NCBI RefSeq assembly: GCF_003846445.2 | Contig: NZ_CP030139.2 | Span: 1,839,223 to 1,903,222, forward strand | Direction of reading: 5' to 3' | DNA length: 64,000 nt | From: Synechococcus elongatus PCC 11801 | GTDB lineage: Bacteria > Cyanobacteriota > Cyanobacteriia > Synechococcales > Synechococcaceae | Shown: positions 8,399-17,129 of the stretch, piece by piece | Layout: every line of letters begins with the position of its first letter | Position numbering within the stretch: position 1 is the first letter of the stretch | Program-made: the position numbers and the translations under genes | Notes under the pieces: generated by a model | Seen by the model: only the letters and a program-made list of their open reading frames with translations | Database searches by the model: none | What the model was told of the DNA's origin: nothing

Positions 8399-9665
8399 CC
8401 ATCCGCACCTTTGGTTCCCCTTCACGTCGGTGAAAGATGCGCCGGATCCGCTCAAGGTGGTGTCGGGACGTGGGGCTCGTTTGACGCTGGCGGATGGCCG
8501 CGAGCTGATCGACTGCATTTCCAGTTGGTGGGTAAATCTGCACGGTCATGCCCATCCGCAGATTGTGGAAGCGATCGCCCAGCAAGCGGCAACGCTGGAG
8601 CATGTGATTTTTGCGGGCTTTAGCCATGAGCCAGCTGAACGTCTGGCGATGGAACTCTGCGAGATTCTGCCGGAAGGACTGACGCGGGTTTTCTTCTCGG
8701 ACAACGGTTCGACAGCGGTGGAAGTGGCGCTGAAGATGGCGCTGCAGTATTGGCACAACTTAGATCAGCCGCGATCGCGCATTTTGGCCTTTGACGGGGC
8801 TTATCACGGCGACACCTTTGGGGCGATGTCGGTCGGTGAGCGATCGCTGTTCAATGCGCCATTCGAAAAGCTGCTGTTCAGTGTCGAGTTTTTGCCCTAT
8901 CCCGAGACGTGGTGGGGTGATGAAACCGTTGCGGAGAAAGAGGCAGCGGCGATCGCGGCAGTGGAGCAAGCGCTAGCGGCGGGCGATGTGGCGGCGGTGA
9001 TCCTGGAGCCATTGGTGCAAGGCGCGGGTGGGATGCGGATGGCGCGTCCGCAGTTTTTGCAACAACTCGCGGCCAGGGTGCAAGTGGCAGGGTCGCTGCT
9101 GATTGCCGATGAAGTGATGACGGGTTTTGGCCGAACAGGGGCTTGGTTTGCTTGTCAGCGAGCGGGCATTCAACCGGATTTGATCTGTCTGTCGAAAGGA
9201 CTAACGGGAGGCTTTTTGCCGCTCTCGATTACGGTGGCAACTGAGGCGATTTACGACACCTTTTGCAGTGGCAATCCTGACCACACTTTCTATCACGGCC
9301 ACAGTTATACGGCGAATCCATTGGGTTGTGCTGCAGCGATCGCCAGCTTAGATCTGTTGCGAAAATCAGAAGCGATCGTGCAGGGCTTAGAAGCCGCGCA
9401 TCGACCTGGGTTGGAGTTGTTAGCGCAGCATCCAAAGGTGACGAAGCCCCGCTTGACTGGCGATGTTGCAGCTTGTGACTTAGTCAGCGATCGCGGCGGC
9501 TATCTTGACCCAATTGGCTTGCGCGTTCGTCAAGCTGCGATCGCCCGTGGGTTGCTCCTGCGTCCACTCGGGAATGTTCTCTATCTGCTCCCGCCCTATT
9601 GTCTGGAACCTGCTGAAATTCAAGAAATTTATGCTGCGATCGCTGATCTTTTAGATGAAATTTAA
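8391..9665 (+). CDS. bioA: adenosylmethionine-8-amino-7-oxononanoate aminotransferase
   Basis: Class III PLP aminotransferase that uses SAM as amino donor to convert 8-amino-7-oxononanoate to 7,8-diaminopelargonate. 424 residues. It has the BioA-specific CISSWWVNLHGH near residue 42, DNGSTAVEVALKMA, the GAYHGDTFGAM motif, the cofactor Asp in LIADEVMTGFGRTG and the Schiff-base Lys269 in CLSKGLTGG. Some cyanobacteria replace BioA with BioU; this window keeps BioA. A diverged second copy of the last 81 bp lies about 0.73 kb downstream, on the far side of a toxin-antitoxin pair. bioB is not in the window. Confidence 0.96.
   Translation: MPSHPHLWFPFTSVKDAPDPLKVVSGRGARLTLADGRELIDCISSWWVNLHGHAHPQIVEAIAQQAATLEHVIFAGFSHEPAERLAMELCEILPEGLTRVFFSDNGSTAVEVALKMALQYWHNLDQPRSRILAFDGAYHGDTFGAMSVGERSLFNAPFEKLLFSVEFLPYPETWWGDETVAEKEAAAIAAVEQALAAGDVAAVILEPLVQGAGGMRMARPQFLQQLAARVQVAGSLLIADEVMTGFGRTGAWFACQRAGIQPDLICLSKGLTGGFLPLSITVATEAIYDTFCSGNPDHTFYHGHSYTANPLGCAAAIASLDLLRKSEAIVQGLEAAHRPGLELLAQHPKVTKPRLTGDVAACDLVSDRGGYLDPIGLRVRQAAIARGLLLRPLGNVLYLLPPYCLEPAEIQEIYAAIADLLDEI
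9576..9656 (+). repeat. left copy of bioA 3'-end direct repeat
   Basis: This 81-bp piece of the bioA 3' end is repeated in the same orientation at 10391-10470. By hand alignment, 69 of 81 positions match, with 11 substitutions and one 1-base gap. The copies bracket about 734 bp that hold the Doc/AbrB pair. Uninterrupted shared cores include CTATTGTCTGGAA and GCGATCGC. Confidence 0.85.
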
Positions 9666-9670
9666 GTCGA

Positions 9671-10084
9671 TTATTCATTGTTATTAATAATTTCGCTATT
9701 GTTCATTAACCAGTTTTCCAGCCTCTCCATGCATTGTTCTTGGGTTTCGAGACTGGCTGCCAAATCTAAGAACATATTTACTGCATCAACCTCTGAGGCG
9801 GTAAGCTCAATTCCGTTAATGAATAAGAAAGTGTAAACAGCAATTAAGGCAATGCGTTTATTTCCATCTACAAAGCAATGATTTTTGGTGAGTCCGTAAC
9901 CATAGGCTGCCGCTAACTGATATAGAGTGATATCATTGCCATATAGATAGAGATTAATGGGCTTGCTCAAGGTTGACTCAAGAGCGTCCTCACTGAGTAA
10001 TCCTGATGCGCCTCCAGATTCTGCAATAATTTCACCATGAATTGCACAAATGTCATGAGTATCTAGCCAATAAGGCTCTATCAC
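9671..10084 (-). CDS. doc: Fic/Doc-family toxin
   Basis: 137 residues. The core HCFVDGNKR at residues 69-77 matches the Doc version of the Fic motif (HxFx[D/E][A/G]NKR); Doc proteins phosphorylate elongation factor Tu and stop translation. Doc-like features also include the N-terminal WLDTHDICAIH and LLSEDALESTLSKP segments. The start is GTG 10084, overlapping the antitoxin stop by 4 bp (GTGA), the usual coupling of antitoxin-first TA operons. The gene is AT-rich with no HIP1 site, unlike flanking genes, and its 3' end lies 5 bp from the bioA stop in a tail-to-tail arrangement. Toxin identity is strong; activity is not demonstrated. Confidence 0.9.
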   Translation of the reverse strand: MIEPYWLDTHDICAIHGEIIAESGGASGLLSEDALESTLSKPINLYLYGNDITLYQLAAAYGYGLTKNHCFVDGNKRIALIAVYTFLFINGIELTASEVDAVNMFLDLAASLETQEQCMERLENWLMNNSEIINNNE

Positions 10085-10302
10085 TTGGCTAGCTCAATGA
10101 GAGCATTTCGATACTTTTTCATACCTCGTCGCGCCGCCTCAATTTTTTTTACAAAATTAGGATCGCAGGCTGAAATCTCATAGCCTGAAGGTGTTTTTGT
10201 TGCGAACAGAATATCTCCATCTTCAACATTCATGCTTATTGCCATTTCTTTAGGAATGATCACACTGAGTGAATTTCCTCGTTTTTTAACGCTTAGCTTC
10301 AT
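10081..10302 (-). CDS. AbrB/MazE/SpoVT-type antitoxin
   Basis: 73 residues from ATG 10302 (MKLSVKKRGNS); an upstream frame extension is possible but starts poorly. The swapped-hairpin DNA-binding signature is visible: KKRGNSLSVIIPKEMA, then VEDGDILFATKTPSG. The C-terminal half (NFVKKIEAARRGMKKYRNAL) is basic and would wrap the toxin. It is the first gene of the two-gene operon with the Doc toxin. By analogy with this class, the protein should neutralise Doc and repress its own promoter, which would lie in 10303-10390, between the gene and the bioA remnant. Confidence 0.85.
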   Translation of the reverse strand: MKLSVKKRGNSLSVIIPKEMAISMNVEDGDILFATKTPSGYEISACDPNFVKKIEAARRGMKKYRNALIELAK

Positions 10303-10640
10303 AAGAAATCCTCTAAGTAGACTCTTGGTGGATGGCTCCAACTGAATGTTACTACAAATGTTGCTACGTGCAACTGCCCTTCTGGAGATTGTTCTCCATC
10401 TGCTCCCACTCTATTGTCTGGAAGCTGCTGAGCCACAAGAGATTTATACTGCGATCGCCGTCTTTTAGATCAGACTTAGATCCTCAGTGCTAACTTCATA
10501 AAAACTTCTGATTTCTAAAGAAGATCTAAAAAATCTAAATTAATAGTTATTTAAACTTTAATCTACAAAAAATGCAGTACATGCTTTAATGTTTCTGCTT
10601 TGTTCTTTAGTGGTTCTCCCTAGAAGGCTTAGGAATCAGG
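10303..10640. other. 338-bp gap: TA promoter region, bioA remnant, AT-rich leader
   Basis: Three parts can be told apart. 10303-10390 lies directly upstream of the antitoxin and probably carries its promoter. 10391-10470 is the diverged copy of the bioA 3' end. 10471-10640 is very AT-rich (runs such as TCTAAAAAATCTAAATTAAT) and leads into the membrane protein gene at 10641. The only GCGATCGC site between the bioA end and about 11.4 kb is the one inside the bioA remnant. Confidence 0.6.
10385..10470 (+). pseudogene. remnant of bioA 3' end (right copy of direct repeat)
   Basis: Frame +2 from 10385 reads 27 codons to a TAG at 10466-10468. The peptide includes VLHLLPLYCLEAAE and QEIYTAIAV, matching VLYLLPPYCLEPAE and QEIYAAIAD at the bioA C-terminus (18 of 26 residues identical). 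No bioA sequence precedes it, so this is an isolated tail with no start codon. It is a diverged duplicate of 9576-9656, about 85 percent identical in DNA, and marks the right border of the inserted toxin-antitoxin segment. Confidence 0.85.
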
Positions 10641-10979
10641 ATGTCTGAAGTTGATTTGTGGCAATCTAGTAATTATTTATTAGGCATTGGAGCTGCGCTC
10701 CTTGTTCTAGTTGTTTTCGCTTCTTTATTCTGGCTTTTAAGGCTACTTGCTAATGTCTTAATCTGGATAACTATCTGTATCTGCGCTGTACTACCTTTCT
10801 TTATTTTGCAATCTGATACTCTATCTTCAAACTCTGATATTTGGAGTTTTTCAGCCGTTTTAGGAGCTGCTTGCGCGGTTGTCTGTCTAGCGATCTATCC
10901 GTACTCAAGTATGTATGAAAATAAGATCAAAGAAAAAATTGAAAAAGCATTGCTTCTCGATCGCGATTTAAATATTTAG
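10641..10979 (+). CDS. hypothetical small membrane protein
   Basis: 112 residues, not recognised. Three hydrophobic segments are visible: about 13-35 (LLGIGAALLVLVVFASLFWL), 38-56 (NVLIWITICICAVLPFFIL) and 68-88 (SAVLGAACAVVCLAIYPY). A short charged tail follows (NKIKEKIEKALLLDRD). GGAATCAGG just before the ATG can serve as a ribosome binding site. Base use is far more AT-rich than in the neighbouring operons and there is no HIP1 site, so it probably belongs to the same acquired island as the TA pair. Whether it is expressed is uncertain. Confidence 0.6.
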   Translation: MSEVDLWQSSNYLLGIGAALLVLVVFASLFWLLRLLANVLIWITICICAVLPFFILQSDTLSSNSDIWSFSAVLGAACAVVCLAIYPYSSMYENKIKEKIEKALLLDRDLNI

Positions 10980-11321
10980 ATAAGACTTTAAAATTCCTCT
11001 ATTAAACTGAATTATCAGTTCCTTTATTACTGTAATGATTCTTGGCTCTACCTGTGATCGCACCAACTAAATCGCACTCTCTAGGTATAGTCTCTCGGTA
11101 ACTGGTGGCAGTTTGACACTAACGAATTCATCTTGAAGCATAGCTACTAATAGTAAAAGATAAGATCGTCATAGTTTAACTGCAAATCACGACTGTTTTT
11201 CCATAACTGACCTATCAAAAACTATACCTAGAACCTCTTAGACAATAACTCGCTACTCTCGAACAGGAACTCGTTATTGTTCAAGACCACCTTTTTACTC
11301 TCAGACAGTCGCTGACCTCTC
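10980..11321. other. 342-bp AT-rich gap without a recognisable gene
   Basis: No ORF of useful length, no tRNA and no HIP1 site. One inverted repeat is visible: ACAATAAC at 11242-11249 pairs with GTTATTGT at 11273-11280 across a 23-base loop that carries repeated AACTCG elements. There is no T-run after it, so it is not a convincing terminator. The segment lies between a plus-strand gene end and the 3' end of the minus-strand lipoprotein gene. Confidence 0.5.
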
Positions 11322-12080
11322 TCAAGTCCCTGTTGCCAAAGCCTCAGTCAGTGCCTCGTAGTTCTCCTCCTTCCCTGCTGCATACTTCAAAAAAGCTTGA
11401 ATCGCGATCGCTTGTCTTTGAATCGAACCCACGTCCGCGATCGCAACAATCCAAACAGCTAGCACATCGCCTTCAAGGTGCATCGCCACAGTGCAGAGTC
11501 CCTGACCATCCGCCGCACAATCAGCAGTCGGCTCAGTCTTCACCAACTGCATCCGCTGCACCACCTCTTGAATAGGTTCCTTCTGTCCCCCAATTAAGCC
11601 CAGACTGTTAACCCTTGTTAGCGACTCCGCTTCAATGAGAGTGAACCTTCGCAGGTTGTCCTGAAACAAAGAAGGGCCAGTGCATTGCTGACGCGCCCAG
11701 CGCTGAGTGAGTTGTTCACAGAGTTGCGGAATGTCAAACCAGCGATCGAGCTCTGTGTTCTTAAAAGTGCTGTAGTCATCCAGCAGAATCTCAAGACTGC
11801 TTGCTGCGATCGCAGTTCCTTGGTTGGCAGATTGCACAAGGGTTGCCACTGGCACCGAGCACAATCGCTGTGACTCTTCTCCCGCACAAGGACTCGACAC
11901 TTTAGAGCTGCCCGCCCAAGTGATTGCCACCAAAGGGAGGTGCAAGTGATAGGGTCCCATCGTCACGGAAATCACTGTTGCCAGCTCATCTACCGGTGGC
12001 GTTTCGCTGAGGCGACTATCTGGTTGACAAGCCGCTAATAGCAGGATGGGAATTGTCGCAATCAGTCGATTGAGCCGCAT
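11322..12080 (-). CDS. hypothetical lipoprotein
   Basis: 252 residues with an N-terminal signal sequence and lipobox LLLAAC, so the mature protein should begin at lipidated Cys18 and sit on the membrane surface. The rest is soluble, with several Cys (SSPCAGEESQRLC, ADCAADGQGLC) that could form disulfides in the periplasm. No family is recognised. The gene is separated by 108 bp from the secF-linked membrane protein gene on the same strand and is probably transcribed on its own. Confidence 0.7.
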   Translation of the reverse strand: MRLNRLIATIPILLLAACQPDSRLSETPPVDELATVISVTMGPYHLHLPLVAITWAGSSKVSSPCAGEESQRLCSVPVATLVQSANQGTAIAASSLEILLDDYSTFKNTELDRWFDIPQLCEQLTQRWARQQCTGPSLFQDNLRRFTLIEAESLTRVNSLGLIGGQKEPIQEVVQRMQLVKTEPTADCAADGQGLCTVAMHLEGDVLAVWIVAIADVGSIQRQAIAIQAFLKYAAGKEENYEALTEALATGT

Positions 12081-12188
12081 TGCATTGATTCTGATCTTTG
12101 CAATCGCTGTGAGCCTTGGCTCCAGAGATCAAGACGCTGGACAGACAATGACTGCCATGGGCTGAGCTGCAGTCTACAAACAGTCGAT

Positions 12189-12587
12189 TTAGAGACTGCT
12201 GGCATGGGTGCTATCAGGACTGAGAGTCTGCAAGCGTTTCCAGAGTGGATGGCGAGTTCCCGTGGCTAAAATGCGATCGAGCTGGCGTTGTAGTCGGCGA
12301 TCGCGGCGTTGCGGCCAGCAGCGATCGATCAACACTCCAGCCAAACTCATCGAACAGACGATCAGCACTAGCCACGTCAAGAGATGGTAGAGCATGGCAT
12401 AGCGCAGCGCTGCCCAAGTGAACTGCTCTGCCATCAAGGCCCATTCAGCCCGAAGATCCCAAAGGCTCCAAACCAGTCCCAAGCTGGCCAGCCACAGTCT
12501 GGGCTGTTGTCGGCGGTAATGCCAAGCCTGCAGCAGCTGCAGTTGGCGATCGCGCTGCGTCACTTCTGTCAGATCAGGTTTCAGCAT
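12189..12587 (-). CDS. hypothetical membrane protein downstream of secF
   Basis: 132 residues with two probable membrane segments (about 32-48, [15 protein letters not shown], and 63-88, [25 protein letters not shown]), followed by a strongly basic cytoplasmic tail ([12 protein letters not shown]). Its start overlaps the secF stop by 14 bp, so it is the last gene of the pdhB-secD-secF cluster. No family is recognised; translational coupling to secF is the only functional hint. Confidence 0.65.
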   Translation of the reverse strand: MLKPDLTEVTQRDRQLQLLQAWHYRRQQPRLWLASLGLVWSLWDLRAEWALMAEQFTWAALRYAMLYHLLTWLVLIVCSMSLAGVLIDRCWPQRRDRRLQRQLDRILATGTRHPLWKRLQTLSPDSTHASSL

Positions 12588-13518
12588 TGATCGGTTGCGG
12601 CGATCGCGGCGTGCGTTTACGCCACCAACCTAGCAGGGTACTCGCGACAAAAATGCTGGAATAAGCACCCAAAACAAACCCGACAATTAAGGTCAAAGCA
12701 AAGTTCTGCAGGGTGGCGCCCCCGAAGATGTAAATCGCTACGAGGGGTAACAGCGTTGTCAGGGTAGTGTTGATCGAACGGCCTAGCGTCTGGTTGACCG
12801 AAAGATCGACGATTTCATCAATATCGTCGTCGGGGAACAGGGCGATCGTTTCTCGGATGCGATCGTAGATGACCACCGTGTCATTGACCGAGAAACCCGT
12901 GATCGTTAGCAGCGCCACAATAAACAGGCTGTCTGCCTCATAGCCCGCCAAGATCCCCAGCCAAGCAAAAACGCCCGCCGTAATAAACACATCGTGGAGC
13001 AGAGCCAGAATGGCTAGCAAGGCATAGTCCCGCTGGAATCGGAAATTGAGATAGACCAGAATCCCAGCAAAGGAGACCAGCAGCGCCAACAAGCCAGAGC
13101 TGAGCAATTGCTGCCCTAGTACCGGACCCACCGTGTCGATTTGCGTCTGCTGCGGATCAAAGGGACCAAACGCTTCACTCAGTTTGATTTGCAGCTGAAC
13201 ACGCGCTTCAGGGCTCAGATCGCCAGTGCTGATTACAAATCCCTGCTGTTCCTGCCCCACCACTTGAACATTGCTGCGCTCCAAGCCCTCGGAGGTCAAG
13301 ACCTCACGAATGGCACCAGCTTCCAGCGGGCGATCGCACTGTGCTTTGGTACAGTCTCGCTCGAGCTGCAGACGAGTACCCCCAATGAAGTCCAGACCCG
13401 GTCGTACCGGCCCCCCAAACTGCACCCAAGAAATCGCCATGCCCACAATGCTGAGCAAGACCAAGATGGAAGAGATCCACCACCAACGCCGACGCTGAGC
13501 CGTGAGTTGTAACGTCAT
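12574..13518 (-). CDS. secF: protein translocase subunit SecF
   Basis: 314-residue partner of SecD. The SecDF complex uses the proton gradient to help pull proteins across the membrane after SecYEG. It shows one N-terminal helix, the periplasmic region starting [15 protein letters not shown], and five C-terminal helices with the family motifs [31 protein letters not shown] and [14 protein letters not shown] chose ATG 13518; GTG 13524 two codons upstream is also possible. secD ends 8 bp before this start. Confidence 0.95.
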   Translation of the reverse strand: MTLQLTAQRRRWWWISSILVLLSIVGMAISWVQFGGPVRPGLDFIGGTRLQLERDCTKAQCDRPLEAGAIREVLTSEGLERSNVQVVGQEQQGFVISTGDLSPEARVQLQIKLSEAFGPFDPQQTQIDTVGPVLGQQLLSSGLLALLVSFAGILVYLNFRFQRDYALLAILALLHDVFITAGVFAWLGILAGYEADSLFIVALLTITGFSVNDTVVIYDRIRETIALFPDDDIDEIVDLSVNQTLGRSINTTLTTLLPLVAIYIFGGATLQNFALTLIVGFVLGAYSSIFVASTLLGWWRKRTPRSPQPINAET

Positions 13519-13526
13519 GGTCACCC

Positions 13527-14921
13527 TCAGGATTTGGTTGCAGTCAGAGTGCGATCGAACAGTTGCGGCTTGCGCAGGGCTGGATTCGTGATCGCCAAGA
13601 ACATCAGCGTGCGGCTACAGGTGATCGCCGTAAACATGCTGACCATCACCCCGATCGCCAGTGTTAAAGCAAAGCCCTTGACCAGACCGCTGCTTAGCCA
13701 GAACAGAGCACCACAGGCAATCAGCGTCGTGACGTTACTGTCCAAGATGCTGCTGAAAGCTCGATAGAAGCCGGATTCAACGGAGCGATAGAGCGATTTG
13801 CCTGCTCGTAGTTCCTCTCGCGTTCGCTCAAAAATTAGGACGTTGGCATCCACGGCCATACCGATGCTGAGCAAAAAGCCAGCAATTCCGGGCAGGGTCA
13901 AGGTCACACCCAGCAGATTAAAGGCTGCCAACGAGAGGATGGCGTAAATCGCTAGGGAAATGTCAGCGATCAAGCCGGGCAGCTGGTAGTAAACCACCAT
14001 GAAAACAAGGACGAGGAGCAAACCGCCAACGCCCGCATAGATGCTGCGCTGGATGCTGTCTCGACCAAGTGTCGCGCCCACGGTGCGGTTTTCAACAATT
14101 TCCACCGGTAGCGGTAGGGCACCACCGCGCAGCTGAATCGCCAGGTCATCGGCTTGCTCCGTACTGAAGCGGCCCGTGATGACCGCACTGCCCCCTGTGA
14201 TCCCAGTCTGGGCAAACTCAGGCCCCACCACCGGCGCACTGATCAGAACGCCATCGAGGAAAATGCCAATGCTGCGCCCTGTGCCCGCCAAACTTTTGGT
14301 GAGGGCTGCAAATTGGTCACCGCCTTCCGTATCAAAGCGCAGGGCCACTTCCCAGCTATTGCCTGATTGGGTTGGCTGGGCAAGAGCATCCTTCAGCGAT
14401 TTACCAGTAATTTGGGCGGGACCAAAAAACTTACCTAGTTCTGTCTGAGCTTTTTCGAGTGTCTGCTCTAACTCAGTCACTTTGGCAGGGTCACCATTGC
14501 GGCGCTCAATCTCTATCGCCCCCCGCGCTTGGGAAACCACTTGCTGTAGCTGGGTCACAGCAGCTTCAGTGCCAGGATTCTGTTCCCGAAACTCTAGCTG
14601 AGCTGTGCCTCCTAACACCCGCTCGGCTTGTTCGGGGTCACTGACGCCGGGCAACTGCACCAAAATCTTGTCGCTGCCAGCAGTTTGAATCACCGCTTCA
14701 GAGACACCCAAGCCATTAACCCGGTTCTCAATGACACGCTGCACCGCTTCCAGTTCGCGATCGCCTACCGAGGGAATCTCGGTGGTGGGCTTGACCAAGA
14801 TGGTCAACTGCGAGCCCCCTTGGAGATCAAGGCCAAGGCGGATGGGGAGCTGCACCAAGACAAAGATGGCAGCGGCCACCAAGGCCAGAATTAAGATCAG
14901 CGGACTCTGCTGTTTTCCCAT
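13527..14921 (-). CDS. secD: protein translocase subunit SecD
   Basis: 464 residues. The N-terminal helix (about 7-25) is followed by [12 protein letters not shown], then the periplasmic P1 region with [17 protein letters not shown], and a C-terminal block of five helices from about residue 290 with [25 protein letters not shown], the proton-relay segment of the family. It is shorter than E. coli SecD (about 615), as is normal in cyanobacteria. It sits 36 bp downstream of pdhB and just upstream of secF, suggesting one transcript. Confidence 0.95.
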   Translation of the reverse strand: MGKQQSPLILILALVAAAIFVLVQLPIRLGLDLQGGSQLTILVKPTTEIPSVGDRELEAVQRVIENRVNGLGVSEAVIQTAGSDKILVQLPGVSDPEQAERVLGGTAQLEFREQNPGTEAAVTQLQQVVSQARGAIEIERRNGDPAKVTELEQTLEKAQTELGKFFGPAQITGKSLKDALAQPTQSGNSWEVALRFDTEGGDQFAALTKSLAGTGRSIGIFLDGVLISAPVVGPEFAQTGITGGSAVITGRFSTEQADDLAIQLRGGALPLPVEIVENRTVGATLGRDSIQRSIYAGVGGLLLVLVFMVVYYQLPGLIADISLAIYAILSLAAFNLLGVTLTLPGIAGFLLSIGMAVDANVLIFERTREELRAGKSLYRSVESGFYRAFSSILDSNVTTLIACGALFWLSSGLVKGFALTLAIGVMVSMFTAITCSRTLMFLAITNPALRKPQLFDRTLTATKS

Positions 14922-14957
14922 GATGTTTCTGAATACGGCAGATCGGCGATCGCTGAC

Positions 14958-15938
14958 CTAGACCTTGGCAGTCAACAGATCTTTGACAGCGGCCGCAATT
15001 TGTTCGGGTTGAACGATCGTCAGATTTTCCAGCTTGCCGTTGTAGGGCGTCGGAATATCTTGGGAAGACAGACGCACGACCGGTGCATCGAGTTCATCGA
15101 AGCAGCGTTCCATAATCGCTGCGGACAGTTCAGCAGCAATCCCGCCCGTTTTCATGCACTCTTCAACGATGATGACGCGGTGGGTCTTGCGAATTGAGGC
15201 TTCGATCGCTTCAAAATCGAAGGGCTTGAGCGAAATCAGGTCGATCACTTCGGGATCAAACCCTTCTTTCTCCAGCGTCTTCACTGCCTGCAAGCAGTGG
15301 TAGCGCATGCGCGAGTAGGTGAGGATTGTGACATCCTTGCCGGGACGAACCAGTTCTGCCTTATCCAACGGGCAGATGTACTCCTCGTCGGGCAGGTCTT
15401 CTTTGAGGTTGTAGAGCAGCACGTGCTCAAAGAAGAGGACAGGGTTGTTGTCGCGGATTGCTGCTTTCAGCAGACCCTTGGCGTTGTAGGGCGTTGAGCA
15501 AGCCACGATTTTGAGCCCGGGCACGGCATGGAAGTAGGCTTCCAGTCGTTGGGAGTGTTCAGCCCCAAGCTGGCGACCGACACCCCCAGGACCGCGGAAG
15601 ACGATCGGAATGGTGAAGTTACCGCCGGAAGTGTAGCGCAGCATCGCGTTGTTGGCGATCTGGTTGAAGGCTAGGAGCAAAAAGCCCATATTCATGCCTT
15701 CGACAATCGGCCGCAAACCGGTCATGGCGGCGCCGACGGCCATCCCTGTGAAGCCGTTCTCGGCGATCGGGGTGTCGAGCAGCCGGAAGTCACCGTATTT
15801 TTTGTAGAGATCCTTGGTGACTTTGTAGGAGCCGCCGTAATGCCCCACGTCCTCGCCGAGGACAAAAACATTGGGGTCACGTGCCATTTCTTCATCGATT
15901 GCAGCCCGTAGGGCGTTGAACATGAAGGTTTCGGCCAT
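14958..15938 (-). CDS. pdhB: pyruvate dehydrogenase E1 component, beta subunit
   Basis: 326-residue beta subunit of the E1 heterotetramer that decarboxylates pyruvate with thiamine diphosphate and feeds acetyl-CoA synthesis. Recognisable parts are [17 protein letters not shown], the TPP-activating Glu60 in [28 protein letters not shown], and [12 protein letters not shown] in the C-terminal transketolase domain. A good ribosome binding site (GAGGAA) precedes ATG 15938, and a TATTAT sequence in the 5' region could be its -10 box. The alpha subunit gene is not in this window. It is the first gene of the cluster with secD and secF. Confidence 0.96.
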   Translation of the reverse strand: MAETFMFNALRAAIDEEMARDPNVFVLGEDVGHYGGSYKVTKDLYKKYGDFRLLDTPIAENGFTGMAVGAAMTGLRPIVEGMNMGFLLLAFNQIANNAMLRYTSGGNFTIPIVFRGPGGVGRQLGAEHSQRLEAYFHAVPGLKIVACSTPYNAKGLLKAAIRDNNPVLFFEHVLLYNLKEDLPDEEYICPLDKAELVRPGKDVTILTYSRMRYHCLQAVKTLEKEGFDPEVIDLISLKPFDFEAIEASIRKTHRVIIVEECMKTGGIAAELSAAIMERCFDELDAPVVRLSSQDIPTPYNGKLENLTIVQPEQIAAAVKDLLTAKV

Positions 15939-16015
15939 GGGTTCCTCGAAGGCGGCAAAAACTGCGCAATCTTCAGATAATAGCCGCTTGCCCTTGGGCT
16001 CGGATAGCGATCGCC

Positions 16016-16120
16016 CTAGCCGCCCTTGGCAAAGGTGCCAAGAATCAAGACTGAGAGCAGCAGCCCTGGCGATAGGAAGAGAATCAACAAGCCGAGGTCG
16101 CTATAGGTCAAAGCAGTCAT
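16016..16120 (-). CDS. 34-residue single-helix membrane peptide
   Basis: Short gene starting at ATG 16120 and ending TAG at 16016. The peptide begins [10 protein letters not shown], continues with one hydrophobic helix ([20 protein letters not shown]) and ends AKGG. Size and layout resemble small subunits of photosynthetic complexes (photosystems, cytochrome b6f, NDH-1), but it does not match the PsaI, PsaM, PsbX, PsbY, Psb30, PetN, PetG or PetL sequences I know. It lies 77 bp upstream of pdhB on the same strand. The peptide-like composition and clean ends support it being real; its complex is unknown. Confidence 0.6.
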   Translation of the reverse strand: MTALTYSDLGLLILFLSPGLLLSVLILGTFAKGG

Positions 16121-16226
16121 GGTGCAAGGATTTCCGTCGTTTGCTTTCAGACTAGCGATCCCCACTGCTGCTGGCTGCCAATCGTTACATTTGAGACGTT
16201 GTGGCGTTGCCTTACCTGGTTTCCCA

Positions 16227-16679
16227 ATGCTGGCTGAGCTCTTTTTTAACGGTGCCAATCTGGCCGTCTTGCCCTTTTGGTTATTGCTGATTGGCCGTCC
16301 GCGCTGGGAATGGACACAGCGGATTGTCGGCTCGCCTTATCCTTTTGCGGTACTGGCGATCGCCTATTTGATACTGCTGGTTACGTCCGTATCGCCCGAA
16401 TCGGCTGCTGCGCTTGCCAGCCCCAAGTTGGCGGATATTGCCAAAGCCTTTGCTGATCCTGGGGTCACGGCTGCTGGCTGGCTTCATTTCGTAGTGCTGG
16501 ATCTCTTTGTGGGGCGCTGGGTAGCTCAAACCGCCGTCGAGAAACCGGGACTTCCCGTGCGCCACTCATTAGTTCTCTGCTTATTTGCAGGCCCGCTTGG
16601 ACTGCTCAGCCACCTGATTACCCAAGCAATTTGGCAGTGGTGGCAACAACGACAAGCCACCTCAACTACAACGGCCTAG
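16227..16679 (+). CDS. ABA4-like (DUF4281) membrane protein
   Basis: 150 residues from ATG 16227 (MLAELFFNGANLAVLPFW). Four hydrophobic segments are visible (about 8-24, 38-54, 84-102, 112-135), with the family features NPYP-like SPYPFAVLAIAY, WLHFVVLDLFVGRWV and FAGPLGLLSHL. DUF4281 includes the plant protein ABA4, needed for neoxanthin formation, so a carotenoid-related or pigment role is possible, but the cyanobacterial function is not established. It ends in a CTAG shared with the convergent DUF3082 gene. Confidence 0.75.
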   Translation: MLAELFFNGANLAVLPFWLLLIGRPRWEWTQRIVGSPYPFAVLAIAYLILLVTSVSPESAAALASPKLADIAKAFADPGVTAAGWLHFVVLDLFVGRWVAQTAVEKPGLPVRHSLVLCLFAGPLGLLSHLITQAIWQWWQQRQATSTTTA

Positions 16680-17008
16680 CTTTGGGCTTTGCGCAAGCTT
16701 TGTAGCCCCACTTGAATCCCGAGTAGAAACAGGCCCAAGGCCACAATGCCAAAAATGCCTGTGGCAAGCGCACCCATGCCAACTACCAGCGTCCGCACTG
16801 CAACCGCAATGTTTTGAGCGAAGGCGTTGCCAGTCGGCAGCGGTTTAGCCGCAAAGCTACTGGCGATTGACAGCGTCAGAAAGTAGCCGCCTACCGCGAT
16901 CGCTCCTGAGACAGCGGAACCACTCCAACAGCTCGGTAAGGTTGGCGGTGGATTGCCAGCGGTAGTTTCAGTCGGTTGGGTCTGCTTGGTCTGCTGTTCG
17001 TCACTCAT
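16676..17008 (-). CDS. DUF3082 membrane protein
   Basis: 110 residues from ATG 17008 (MSDEQQTKQTQ). A polar, Thr/Gln/Pro-rich N-terminus is followed by two hydrophobic helices (about 32-52 and 72-98). DUF3082 is a cyanobacterial and plastid-lineage family without known function. Its stop codon overlaps the stop of the convergent ABA4-like gene by four bases in the palindrome CTAG. It is divergent from the repeat-containing membrane protein at 17130. Confidence 0.75.
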   Translation of the reverse strand: MSDEQQTKQTQPTETTAGNPPPTLPSCWSGSAVSGAIAVGGYFLTLSIASSFAAKPLPTGNAFAQNIAVAVRTLVVGMGALATGIFGIVALGLFLLGIQVGLQSLRKAQS

Positions 17009-17129
17009 GGATCGGGCGATCGCCAAACAATGCTTGCTCTAGTCTCGCTGAAAAGAGGCGGCAACGATGCAGGCTACAGCAGGGGCGATCGCCGCGCCAT
17101 ACTCAACGGTAAGAGACCGAACTTGGCAC

